A stretch of DNA of 5,740 bases from Flavobacteriales bacterium UBA4011 (GTDB lineage: Bacteria > Bacteroidota > Bacteroidia > Flavobacteriales_D > Crocinitomicaceae), in assembly GCA_002384725.1 (NCBI GenBank), contig DGBF01000065.1:780-6519 (forward strand). Direction: 5' to 3'. Position 1 is the stretch's first letter. Each line of letters starts with the position of its first letter. Both the position numbers and the translations under genes were made by a program. Of the stretch, positions 1-5,740 are shown in pieces. Below the pieces are notes generated by a model. That model made no database searches. It saw only the letters and a program-made list of their open reading frames with translations, and had not been told where the DNA came from.

Positions 1-1081
1 GCCAGGATCTAGCTTTGGAAAAATACTGCGTCTATCGACTTTCGGTGAATCACATGGTGTGGCAATCGGAGGGATTTTAGACGGATTTCCATCTGGATTT
101 GAAATTGATTTTGAACAGCTAAATCTCTTTCTATCAAAACGCAAGCCTGGTCAATCCAAACTCGTTACCCAACGAAAAGAAGACGATCAAGTGGAGTTTT
201 TATCCGGAATTTTCGAAGGAAAAACTACGGGAACACCTATCGCGTTTATCATCCGAAATGAAGATGCGAAAAGCAAAGATTATTCGCACAATAAGGATGT
301 TTATCGCCCTTCACATGCAGATTTCACCTACGATAAAAAGTATGGCATTCGCGACTATAGAGGCGGTGGACGAAGTTCGGCAAGAGAAACGGTAGCTCGG
401 GTTGTAGCTGGTGGTTTAGCGCAACAATTTTTAGCTGCAAAAGGTATTCAAATGCAAGCTTTTGTTGACCAAGTTGGATCTATCAGAATGCCTTGGAAAG
501 ACCAACATGAATCAAAACTTTGTTATTCTGAAACCGATATAGAAGCATCTTTGGTTCGTTGTCCGGACCTTGATTATTCTGCAAAAATGCAAACACTCAT
601 TGAAGAGACGAAGAAAAATGGTGATTCGATTGGCGGATGCATAGCTTGTAAAATCGTCCACGTTCCAGTTGGATTAGGCGAGCCTGTTTTTGATAAATTA
701 CCCGCTGAATTAGGCAAAGCCATGTTGTCTATCAATGCGGTAAAAGGAATTGAATTTGGCGAAGGATTCGGGGCCGTGGAAATGAACGGTAGTGAACACA
801 ACGATACATTTGATTCTGACGGAAACCCAACGAGCAACAATGCTGCTGGAACCTTAGGTGGCATTTCAAACGGTCAGCCAATCTATTTCCGTGTAGCATT
901 CAAACCAGTCGCAACAATTGTAAAAGAGCAAAACACGATTGATGCTGAAGGTAATGCCACGACAATTGCTGGTAAAGGCAGACATGACGCCTGTGTTGTT
1001 CCTCGCGCTGTTCCTATCGTTGAAGCCATGTCGGCACTCGTACTTCTCGACTTTTATCTGATCCAAAATGCCTACAGCTAG
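1..1081 (+). CDS. aroC: Chorismate synthase (5' end cut at window edge)
   Basis: Catalyses the last shikimate-pathway step, anti-1,4-elimination of phosphate from 5-enolpyruvylshikimate 3-phosphate to give chorismate; the cytosolic family works as a tetramer with reduced FMN. The frame is open from base 2 ([19 protein letters not shown]...), which is the normal family N-terminus. Base 1 (g) fits the last base of an ATG, so only about two bases are missing; the GTG at 59 is internal. With that Met the protein is 360 residues, a normal length. All three family signatures are visible: [16 protein letters not shown] (16-31), [18 protein letters not shown] (122-139) and [18 protein letters not shown] (327-344). 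The two conserved catalytic histidines are His19 (GESHG) and His106 (RPSHAD). The third signature has Ala where E. coli has Pro (RHDP), a mild change. The 3' end overlaps or abuts the next gene, suggesting cotranscription. Identification is firm. Confidence 0.97.
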   Translation, partial: PGSSFGKILRLSTFGESHGVAIGGILDGFPSGFEIDFEQLNLFLSKRKPGQSKLVTQRKEDDQVEFLSGIFEGKTTGTPIAFIIRNEDAKSKDYSHNKDVYRPSHADFTYDKKYGIRDYRGGGRSSARETVARVVAGGLAQQFLAAKGIQMQAFVDQVGSIRMPWKDQHESKLCYSETDIEASLVRCPDLDYSAKMQTLIEETKKNGDSIGGCIACKIVHVPVGLGEPVFDKLPAELGKAMLSINAVKGIEFGEGFGAVEMNGSEHNDTFDSDGNPTSNNAAGTLGGISNGQPIYFRVAFKPVATIVKEQNTIDAEGNATTIAGKGRHDACVVPRAVPIVEAMSALVLLDFYLIQNAYS

Positions 1082-2888
1082 TCGTTGGGAAAAGATGAAA
1101 CTAATTTTGCAACACAAAAACGTTGCGCTTTTCGTCCTGCTTTTTACTGTTTTAATCGTTGCCAAAAAGCAAAGCGAAAAATGGCATCAATGGTCCAATA
1201 AGGAGAAAACCTTTCGACCAATTGTTCGCTCCGACGGTTCTGGTTACTACGCCTATTTGCCACAGATCTTCATATACGACGACAATCGTTATCATTTTAT
1301 AGAAAAAATGGTCAATCGATATCCCGATGCAAAAATGGGTGAATTTGGCAACTTGCCCGAAGATAGAAACGGACGCGTGAATAAATATTTTGTTGGGGTT
1401 GCCATATGTCAGTCACCTTTCTTCCTTGCTGCTCATTGGTTACACGGTCCAGAATTCCCTTCCGATGGGTATAGTTTACCTTATCAACGAGCTGTAGCCA
1501 TAGGTGCCATGTGTTATTTATTACTTGGTTTGTGGTTGACATATTTGATACTTTTACACTTTCGAATCACTCCTTGGTTCGCAGCGGTTGCATGCGGAGT
1601 CATAGCCTTGGGAACTACACTACTCTATTATAACGTCAATGATCCACTTACCGCTCATGGATATTCATTTGCCGCGATTTCATTTTTCGTTTATAGTTTA
1701 ATTCGTTGGCGCGAAACCTGTACATTAAAGTGGCTATTACTCGTCTCTTTTAGTTTTGCCATGGTGATTTTGTTGCGTCCAAGCAATGGAATTGTTTTTT
1801 TGCTTTATTTTGCTTTTTTCGCCAATCTCAAAGAGTCTTGGCAATTTTTGGTGACGAATCTCTTCAAGAAAGTAAAATATTTAATTCCAACGGTACTTGT
1901 TTTTGCGGCCGTAATAGGTCTACAAATCATTAATGTTTATTACCAGACGGGAAAAATCGGATTCAACATTTACCAAAACGAAAGTTTCTCCAATTGGAAT
2001 AAACCGCCATTTATCGATGTGTTGTTTGGATTCCGCAAAGGATTATTTATTTACGCTCCTATTACGTTCATTAGTCTTTTAGGCTACATTTTCCTTTGGA
2101 AGAAACACAAATCAGCGAGTAAAATTATCTTGGTATTCCTTCTCGTTTTCACGTACGTCACAGCCTCATGGTGGAATTGGTGGTATGGAGGAAGTCTTGG
2201 AATGCGCCCATTTGTCGATGTTTCCTTGCTTTTCATCCTAGGTTTAGCGTTTCTTTTTCAATTCCTTAAACCTTGGCTTAAGATTGCATTGATCCCAATC
2301 GTAGCATTTTGTATTTATTTCCATTTCATTTTAACGATACAAATAGACACCGGAATTCTTCACTTTGCCGAAATGAACAAAGAGCGATTTTGGCAGGTAT
2401 TTTTAAAAAAAGACATTCGTTTTCAATGGATTTTCCATATTGATGAACCCAAGAAGCTCAATCAAGAACCGTGTAAAATCAGTTATTGGAATTATAATGA
2501 ATTAACGAAGAGTTTCACAGGAACTCCCAAACTAAAACCAGGTAATTTTACTGTCGAGCACATGCTTATTGTAACTGTTTTTCAAAAAAAGATCGATTCT
2601 TTATTTATTAATATGGCCGGTCTAAGAGTACATTCCGATATTACCATTAACGACCATAACAATGTGCCTTGGTTTATTTATGATATTTATTCAAATGGCG
2701 AATGGAAAGAAATTATGGTCGATTTTATCGGCATGCGACTACCAAGTCTAAAAGAGCCCACCCCTATTCAGAGTGATTGGGTCTTCACTGAAGAAATGCG
2801 TTCGGCCGACTCGCTCCGAATAAGATTTCATAATACCCACGGAAAAACAACCTTGGGTTCCTTGCGCTATGATTTGATAAAGAAGTAA
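1068..2888 (+). CDS. Polytopic membrane protein, putative GT-C type glycosyltransferase
   Basis: 606 residues from ATG 1068; ATG 1095 (597 residues, [13 protein letters not shown]...) is an equally credible start with a purine-rich GGGAAAAG just before it. The first start overlaps aroC by 14 bases, the second leaves 13. About 10-12 hydrophobic segments are visible, roughly at residues 18-32, 106-127, 140-164, 169-189, 195-212, 220-236, 238-252, 270-290, 326-344, 352-366, 384-400 and 404-424. The loop after the first helix holds [19 protein letters not shown] (54-72), whose Asp residues sit where GT-C enzymes carry their catalytic acidic motif. Other landmarks are LRPSNG (236-241) and [17 protein letters not shown] (368-384), which I associate with Bacteroidota membrane glycosyltransferase-like proteins. 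Residues about 440-606 are soluble and look beta-rich. In GT-C enzymes the sugar donor is a lipid-linked sugar and the active site faces outside the cytoplasm. Donor and acceptor cannot be told here; the GT-C assignment is inference, the membrane topology is clear. Confidence 0.72.
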   Translation: MPTASRWEKMKLILQHKNVALFVLLFTVLIVAKKQSEKWHQWSNKEKTFRPIVRSDGSGYYAYLPQIFIYDDNRYHFIEKMVNRYPDAKMGEFGNLPEDRNGRVNKYFVGVAICQSPFFLAAHWLHGPEFPSDGYSLPYQRAVAIGAMCYLLLGLWLTYLILLHFRITPWFAAVACGVIALGTTLLYYNVNDPLTAHGYSFAAISFFVYSLIRWRETCTLKWLLLVSFSFAMVILLRPSNGIVFLLYFAFFANLKESWQFLVTNLFKKVKYLIPTVLVFAAVIGLQIINVYYQTGKIGFNIYQNESFSNWNKPPFIDVLFGFRKGLFIYAPITFISLLGYIFLWKKHKSASKIILVFLLVFTYVTASWWNWWYGGSLGMRPFVDVSLLFILGLAFLFQFLKPWLKIALIPIVAFCIYFHFILTIQIDTGILHFAEMNKERFWQVFLKKDIRFQWIFHIDEPKKLNQEPCKISYWNYNELTKSFTGTPKLKPGNFTVEHMLIVTVFQKKIDSLFINMAGLRVHSDITINDHNNVPWFIYDIYSNGEWKEIMVDFIGMRLPSLKEPTPIQSDWVFTEEMRSADSLRIRFHNTHGKTTLGSLRYDLIKK

Positions 2889-2920
2889 GATTTCATCGCT
2901 CGAATGCACGATTAGTTCCG

Positions 2921-2928
2921 TACTTTTG
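2921..2928 (+). promoter_or_regulatory. Bacteroidota-type -7 promoter element (TACTTTTG)
   Basis: TACTTTTG matches the Bacteroidota primary sigma factor -7 consensus TAnnTTTG exactly, in the 58-base gap between the membrane protein gene and the DUF4293 gene. A transcript would start near 2932-2936 and leave a leader of roughly 10-15 bases before the ATG at 2947. I do not find a clear TTG (-33) element at the usual distance upstream, which lowers confidence. Confidence 0.6.
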
Positions 2929-2946
2929 CACCAAAGATTTAAAATA

Positions 2947-3423
2947 ATGATTCAACGAATTCAAACCCTATATGTGCTCGCAGCAATAATTTGCCTTAGC
3001 ATGGTGACAGCTGGCAACACTTTGTTTTCCTATTTATCTGAAACTATGAGGTATAAAGTTTCTTCTTTCGGTGTTACACAGCACGCTTTGGAAGATGATA
3101 AATTAATAAATACAGAATCTTTCATGGGATATACGGTCGGCGCAGGCTTGCTTTTGATCGCATTGGTGACCTTGATCAGCTTCAAAGACGTAAAACGTCA
3201 ACACCGTTTTGGCAGAATGTTGTTTTATGCCTACTCCGCCGTTTTGATTAGTGTAATGGTATTCTTTTATATCGGCGATTCGCAAGTTTCAAATGACATT
3301 ACGAGTCGTGAAATGGGTATGGGCTTGATCTTTTTAATCATTGGTTTCCCATTCGTATTTTTGGCCAACACAGGAATTAATCGTGACAAGAAACTTTTAG
3401 ATTCACTAAATCGACTGAGATAA
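2947..3423 (+). CDS. DUF4293 family membrane protein
   Basis: 158-residue integral membrane protein of unknown function. The start MIQRIQTLYVLAA is the typical opening of the DUF4293 family, and the end (ANTGINRDKKLLDSLNRLR, 140-158) matches its usual closing motif, an Asn-containing helix end followed by a charged tail finishing in RLR. Four hydrophobic helices are visible at about 7-24, 62-79, 92-109 and 124-141, with a polar loop at 31-60. The frame stays open upstream to a TTG at 2926, but that TTG lies inside the TACTTTTG promoter element, so ATG 2947 is the right start; it is preceded by an A/T-rich stretch (AAAGATTTAAAATA) with no Shine-Dalgarno sequence, normal for this phylum. The gene probably has its own promoter. 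Family assignment is confident; no function is known to me. Confidence 0.9.
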   Translation: MIQRIQTLYVLAAIICLSMVTAGNTLFSYLSETMRYKVSSFGVTQHALEDDKLINTESFMGYTVGAGLLLIALVTLISFKDVKRQHRFGRMLFYAYSAVLISVMVFFYIGDSQVSNDITSREMGMGLIFLIIGFPFVFLANTGINRDKKLLDSLNRLR

Positions 3424-3471
3424 ATAGATAAAACGCTGCTTTCGACTTCGCTCAATCAACGTTTTATCAAT
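3424..3471 (+). repeat. Long imperfect inverted repeat after the DUF4293 gene
   Basis: Perfect 9-base arms GATAAAACG (3427-3435) and CGTTTTATC (3460-3468) enclose a 24-base centre, with two further matches outside (3424-3425 with 3470-3471) and scattered pairs inside (3437-3438 with 3457-3458, 3440-3441 with 3454-3455). The centre contains TTTCGACTTCGCTCAATC, whose core TTCGACTTCGCTCA resembles interspersed intergenic repeats that I recall from many Bacteroidota genomes. It starts right after the TAA, so it could be a transcript 3' end hairpin, but no T-tract follows. A degenerate REP-like element is my preferred reading; terminator is the alternative. Confidence 0.6.
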
Positions 3472-3472
3472 A

Positions 3473-3520
3473 ATCAATCAGCCAATTTGCCAATCCGCCA
3501 ATCAGCAATCAGCCAATCCG
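3473..3520 (+). repeat. Degenerate octamer tandem repeat (GCCAATCN)
   Basis: Consecutive units read GCCAATTT (3481), GCCAATCC (3489), GCCAATCA (3497), GCAATCA (3505, one base short) and GCCAATCC (3512), preceded by two AATCA-like half units from 3473. The array fills almost the whole interval between the inverted repeat and the A-tract before the ABC-F start codon. It is not coding: although the ABC-F frame stays open through it from a TTG at 3487, the resulting residues (MPIRQSAISQSEKK) are just the translated repeat. Function unknown; slippage-generated spacer DNA is the simplest explanation. Confidence 0.75.
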
Positions 3521-3528
3521 AAAAAAAA

Positions 3529-5415
3529 ATGAACGTACTCTCCGTCGAAAACATCACCAAAACATTTGGTATCCGAACCATCTTTAAAGACGTTTCTTTT
3601 GGTCTCGACCAAGGAGATAAAATGGCCATCGTTGCCAAAAATGGTAGCGGAAAATCGACCTTACTGCGTTGTTTGAATGATCTTGAACCTATCGACTCAG
3701 GACGAATTGTTTACCGAAACGATTTATCCATTGCTTACATGGAACAAGCCGAAAATATTGATGGAAATCAGACGGTATTGCAAGCAGTTCTTGGCGGAGA
3801 CATGCCTGAAATGATTGCCATCCGAGAATACACAGAATCACTGCATACAGGCGATCAGGAGATGATGAACTCAAGTATGCAAGCGCTAACAGACCTGAAT
3901 GCTTGGGACATAGAATCGAAAGTGGAACAGATACTTTCTATTCTTCGTTTAGACGATACATCTCAGAAGGTTATGATGCTTTCAGGAGGTCAACAAAAGC
4001 GAGTTGCTCTTGCAAAAGTACTTGTTTCGGAAGCAGATATTTTAATTCTCGATGAGCCGACCAATCACTTAGATTTGGACATGATTGAATGGCTGGAAAG
4101 TTATTTGGCCACTTCGAAATCGACGATATTGATGGTGACACACGACCGTTATTTTTTAGAGGTTGTTTGTGATGTGATCTTGGAATTGGAAGACGAAACG
4201 CTGTACAAATACAAAGGGAACTTTTCTTATTATTTGGAGAAAAAAGCGGAACGACAAGAACAATTAGAATCAACTGTTTCCAAAGCGAGAAATACATTTA
4301 AGAAAGAATTGGATTGGATTCGACGTCAACCCAAGGCACGTGGAGTAAAGCAAAAAGCGAGAGTGGATGCCTTTGATGGAATTAAACAAACGGCCAGCAT
4401 TCGTTTAGACGAAGACGAACTGGAAATCCCGGTTAAAATGGAACGTTTGGGATCAAAAATTGTAGAATTCCATAAAGTATCAAAGTCTTTTCCCGGAAAA
4501 CCGATGCTGAAAGAATTCAGCTATCATTTCAAGCGTAAAGAACGACTAGGAATTGTTGGGAAGAACGGAACTGGAAAAAGCACCTTCTTGCAAATGATTA
4601 CAGGCAATTTAGATATTGATGCAGGAAAGATATCTATTGGCGAAACGGTTCATTTTGGGTATTACAGCCAAGATTTGATTGAGACGGATCAGGACAAAAA
4701 AGTAATTGATGTCATTCGCGATATAGCAGAATATATTCCCTTAGAGAAAGGTCGTCAAATGTCGGCAGCACAGTTGTTAGAGAAATTTCTCTTCCCACGT
4801 CACATGCATTTTCAGTTCGTTTACAAGCTTAGTGGCGGTGAAAAACGTCGTTTGAAATTATTGACCGTATTGATGAGTAATCCGAATTTCTTGATTTTGG
4901 ATGAGCCAACAAATGATCTCGACATCTTCGTTATGAGTGTCTTAGAGGATTATTTGCGTGCCTTCCAAGGTTGTTTGATTGTTGTTAGTCATGATAGATA
5001 TTTCATGGACAAAATGGTTGATCACCTATTCGTTTTTGAGGGTGACGCTAAGATAAAAGACATCACTGGAAATTACACCGCTTTCCGCACTACTTCGTCA
5101 AAAGGACCATCACGCCCTGCAGAAACGAAAGTATTGGATCAAGAAGAAGTTGCTCCTGCTCCTGCCCCAGCTCCGAAAACAACATCAAATTCTGATGAAA
5201 AGAAGAAGCTCAGTTTCAAAGAACAATTTGAATACGACGGATTGGAAAAGGAATTAGAAGATTTAGAAACGGAGAAAGATAAGTTTACAGCCGCACTTTC
5301 GACAGGCACGGCAAGCAACGAAGAGTTGACAGCAGCTGGGATTAAGCTTAAGGAAATTGTGGAAGCGATTGATGCGAAGACGGACCGATGGTTGGACTTG
5401 TCTGAAAGGGTTTAG
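3529..5415 (+). CDS. uup: ABC-F ATPase, Uup-like
   Basis: 628-residue soluble protein with two ABC ATPase domains and no membrane segments, so not a transporter. Domain 1: Walker A AKNGSGKST (36-44), Q-loop Gln73, signature LSGGQQKR (151-158), Walker B LILDEPTNHLD (172-182; catalytic Glu176), His205. Domain 2: Walker A GKNGTGKST (344-352), Gln381, signature LSGGEKRR (434-441), Walker B LILDEPTNDLD (455-465; Glu459), His488. The linker (about 236-305) carries WIRRQPKARGVKQKAR, typical of the Uup branch. After an Ala-Pro hinge (542-549) comes a predicted coiled coil (about 558-626), the Uup C-terminal domain type. E. coli Uup binds branched DNA, affects precise transposon excision and has ribosome-linked roles; which applies here is unknown. 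The first Walker A has Ala36 for the usual Gly. ATG 3529 is chosen because the longer TTG start (3487) would translate a DNA repeat; eight A residues precede the ATG and no Shine-Dalgarno is seen. No antibiotic-resistance role is implied by the sequence. Confidence 0.92.
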   Translation: MNVLSVENITKTFGIRTIFKDVSFGLDQGDKMAIVAKNGSGKSTLLRCLNDLEPIDSGRIVYRNDLSIAYMEQAENIDGNQTVLQAVLGGDMPEMIAIREYTESLHTGDQEMMNSSMQALTDLNAWDIESKVEQILSILRLDDTSQKVMMLSGGQQKRVALAKVLVSEADILILDEPTNHLDLDMIEWLESYLATSKSTILMVTHDRYFLEVVCDVILELEDETLYKYKGNFSYYLEKKAERQEQLESTVSKARNTFKKELDWIRRQPKARGVKQKARVDAFDGIKQTASIRLDEDELEIPVKMERLGSKIVEFHKVSKSFPGKPMLKEFSYHFKRKERLGIVGKNGTGKSTFLQMITGNLDIDAGKISIGETVHFGYYSQDLIETDQDKKVIDVIRDIAEYIPLEKGRQMSAAQLLEKFLFPRHMHFQFVYKLSGGEKRRLKLLTVLMSNPNFLILDEPTNDLDIFVMSVLEDYLRAFQGCLIVVSHDRYFMDKMVDHLFVFEGDAKIKDITGNYTAFRTTSSKGPSRPAETKVLDQEEVAPAPAPAPKTTSNSDEKKKLSFKEQFEYDGLEKELEDLETEKDKFTAALSTGTASNEELTAAGIKLKEIVEAIDAKTDRWLDLSERV

Positions 5416-5440
5416 AAAGAAACCGTAAATTACGTTTATA
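5416..5440. repeat. Small palindrome just after the ABC-F stop codon
   Basis: CGTAA (5424-5428), a central A and TTACG (5430-5434) form a perfect odd palindrome, flanked by AAA (5420-5422) and TTT (5435-5437) with one bulged C. As RNA the hairpin would be short and AT-rich, and the following T-run is only three bases, so it is a weak terminator candidate at best. It could serve either strand, because the flanking genes converge. Confidence 0.35.
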
Positions 5441-5512
5441 CTAATGCTGATGTGACGGCCTTCATGGCGGATGTGAATGCTCACCATTTTCTGGTCTTCC
5501 GCCTGGATGCGT
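5441..5512. other. Convergent intergenic segment with short repeats
   Basis: The 72 bases between the ABC-F gene's palindrome and the end of the YHYH gene are visibly richer in G and C than the flanking AT-rich DNA. They hold a direct repeat GATGTGA (5449-5455 and 5470-5476, 21 bases apart), AATGCT twice (5443 and 5476), TTCATGG at 5461 and again at 5513, an inverted repeat GGCGGA/TCCGCC (5466-5471 with 5498-5503) and a smaller GTGA-ATGC-TCAC hairpin inside it (5473-5484). A bidirectional terminator or a degraded repeat element are both possible; there is no T-tract to favour the former. Confidence 0.4.
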
Positions 5513-5740
5513 TCATGGTCCATGTTTTTCAATAAATATACCTTTCAAAAATCTTCCGATATACGGATATTCCTCCGTTACAAAATATACATATTCTCCA
5601 TTCAGAGTGATTCCATTGCACTCATCCAGTTGCCCCAAGCCATTTTTAAATTCCCAATCATAAACGAAAGTCCCGTTTGGTTGAGTACCTTCAAAATTAT
5701 CCTTTAAACTTTATCTCTTAATTGGTAAACATTAGGCTGA
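5513..5740 (-). pseudogene. 3' part of a YHYH-domain protein gene, frame broken
   Basis: Reading the minus strand, an open stretch of 65 codons runs from 5710 to a TGA at 5515-5513. It contains NGTFVYDWEF, then GQLDECNG, then GEYVYFVTEEYPYIGRFLKG. The order LDECNG, aromatic-rich G-x-Y-x-Y strand, VT-x-x-[YF]PY and K-G matches the C-terminal part of YHYH-domain proteins as I know them; these are usually secreted proteins of unknown function. There is no start codon: upstream in the same frame is a TAA (5713-5711). The neighbouring frame, however, continues the protein with QPNVYQLRDKV (5739-5707) before its own TAA at 5706-5704. One missing base near 5704-5710 would join the two as ...YQLRDKV-x-KDNFEG.... 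The position where the family usually has Cys near the end (RC-x-KG) is Phe here. The gene converges on the ABC-F gene and its 5' part lies beyond base 5740. Family call is from memory of the motif; the frame break is seen directly. Confidence 0.65.

Noticed and set aside
574..864. Minus-strand 96-codon ORF inside aroC
   Set aside because: Antisense shadow of conserved aroC sequence, with no start context or protein features.
59..1081. aroC starting at GTG 59
   Set aside because: The frame is open upstream to base 2 and the residues there ([19 protein letters not shown]) are the conserved chorismate synthase N-terminus, including the catalytic His.
3427..3468. Intrinsic terminator for the DUF4293 gene
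   Set aside because: The arms pair well, but the loop is 24 bases, the stem is AT-rich and no T-tract follows, so I list it as an inverted repeat rather than a terminator.
3473..3520. CRISPR array
   Set aside because: The units are contiguous degenerate octamers with no spacers; this is a simple tandem repeat.
3971..4297. Minus-strand 108-codon ORF inside the ABC-F gene
   Set aside because: Antisense shadow of a well-supported coding region containing Walker B and signature motifs on the plus strand; no independent support.
5263..5532. Minus-strand 89-codon ORF starting at TTG 5532
   Set aside because: Most of it lies antisense to the coiled-coil end of the ABC-F gene, its start is a weak TTG, and its His/Arg/Ile-rich translation resembles no family I know.
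5477..5707. Plus-strand 76-codon ORF at the right edge
   Set aside because: It is antisense to the YHYH-like coding stretch, has no recognisable protein features, and the minus strand gives the protein-like translation.

Overview
The window looks like a piece of a Bacteroidota chromosome, most likely a flavobacterium-type organism. Four things point there: a DUF4293 membrane protein (a family I know almost only from this phylum), a promoter element matching the Bacteroidota TAnnTTTG consensus just before it, start codons preceded by A-rich tracts rather than Shine-Dalgarno sequences, and moderately AT-rich, ordinary-looking coding DNA. Genus-level placement is not possible from what I can see.

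Layout, left to right. (1) Bases 1-1081, plus strand: chorismate synthase (aroC), complete except for the first bases of its start codon, which lie outside the window. (2) 1068-2888, plus strand: a polytopic membrane protein with the look of a GT-C type glycosyltransferase plus a soluble C-terminal domain; it overlaps aroC by 14 bases or, from an alternative start, follows it by 13, so the two are probably cotranscribed. (3) 2889-2946: a short gap with a promoter-like TACTTTTG. (4) 2947-3423, plus strand: the four-helix DUF4293 protein. (5) 3424-3528: a non-coding leader made of a long imperfect inverted repeat followed by a degenerate octamer tandem repeat. (6) 3529-5415, plus strand: a two-ATPase ABC-F protein of the Uup type. 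(7) 5416-5512: a convergent intergenic stretch with small palindromes and direct repeats. (8) 5513-5740, minus strand: the 3' end of a YHYH-domain protein gene whose reading frame is broken near 5704-5710, so it is either a decaying gene or carries a single-base sequence error.

The genes do not form an obvious pathway. AroC makes chorismate for aromatic amino acids, folate and quinones; the membrane protein probably works on the cell envelope; Uup-type proteins act on the ribosome and/or branched DNA; DUF4293 has no known role. This is mostly ordinary housekeeping chromosome. I see no phage, transposase, CRISPR array, tRNA, rRNA or defence system. The parts most worth a second look are the repeat-rich leader before the ABC-F gene and the frame-broken YHYH gene at the right edge.
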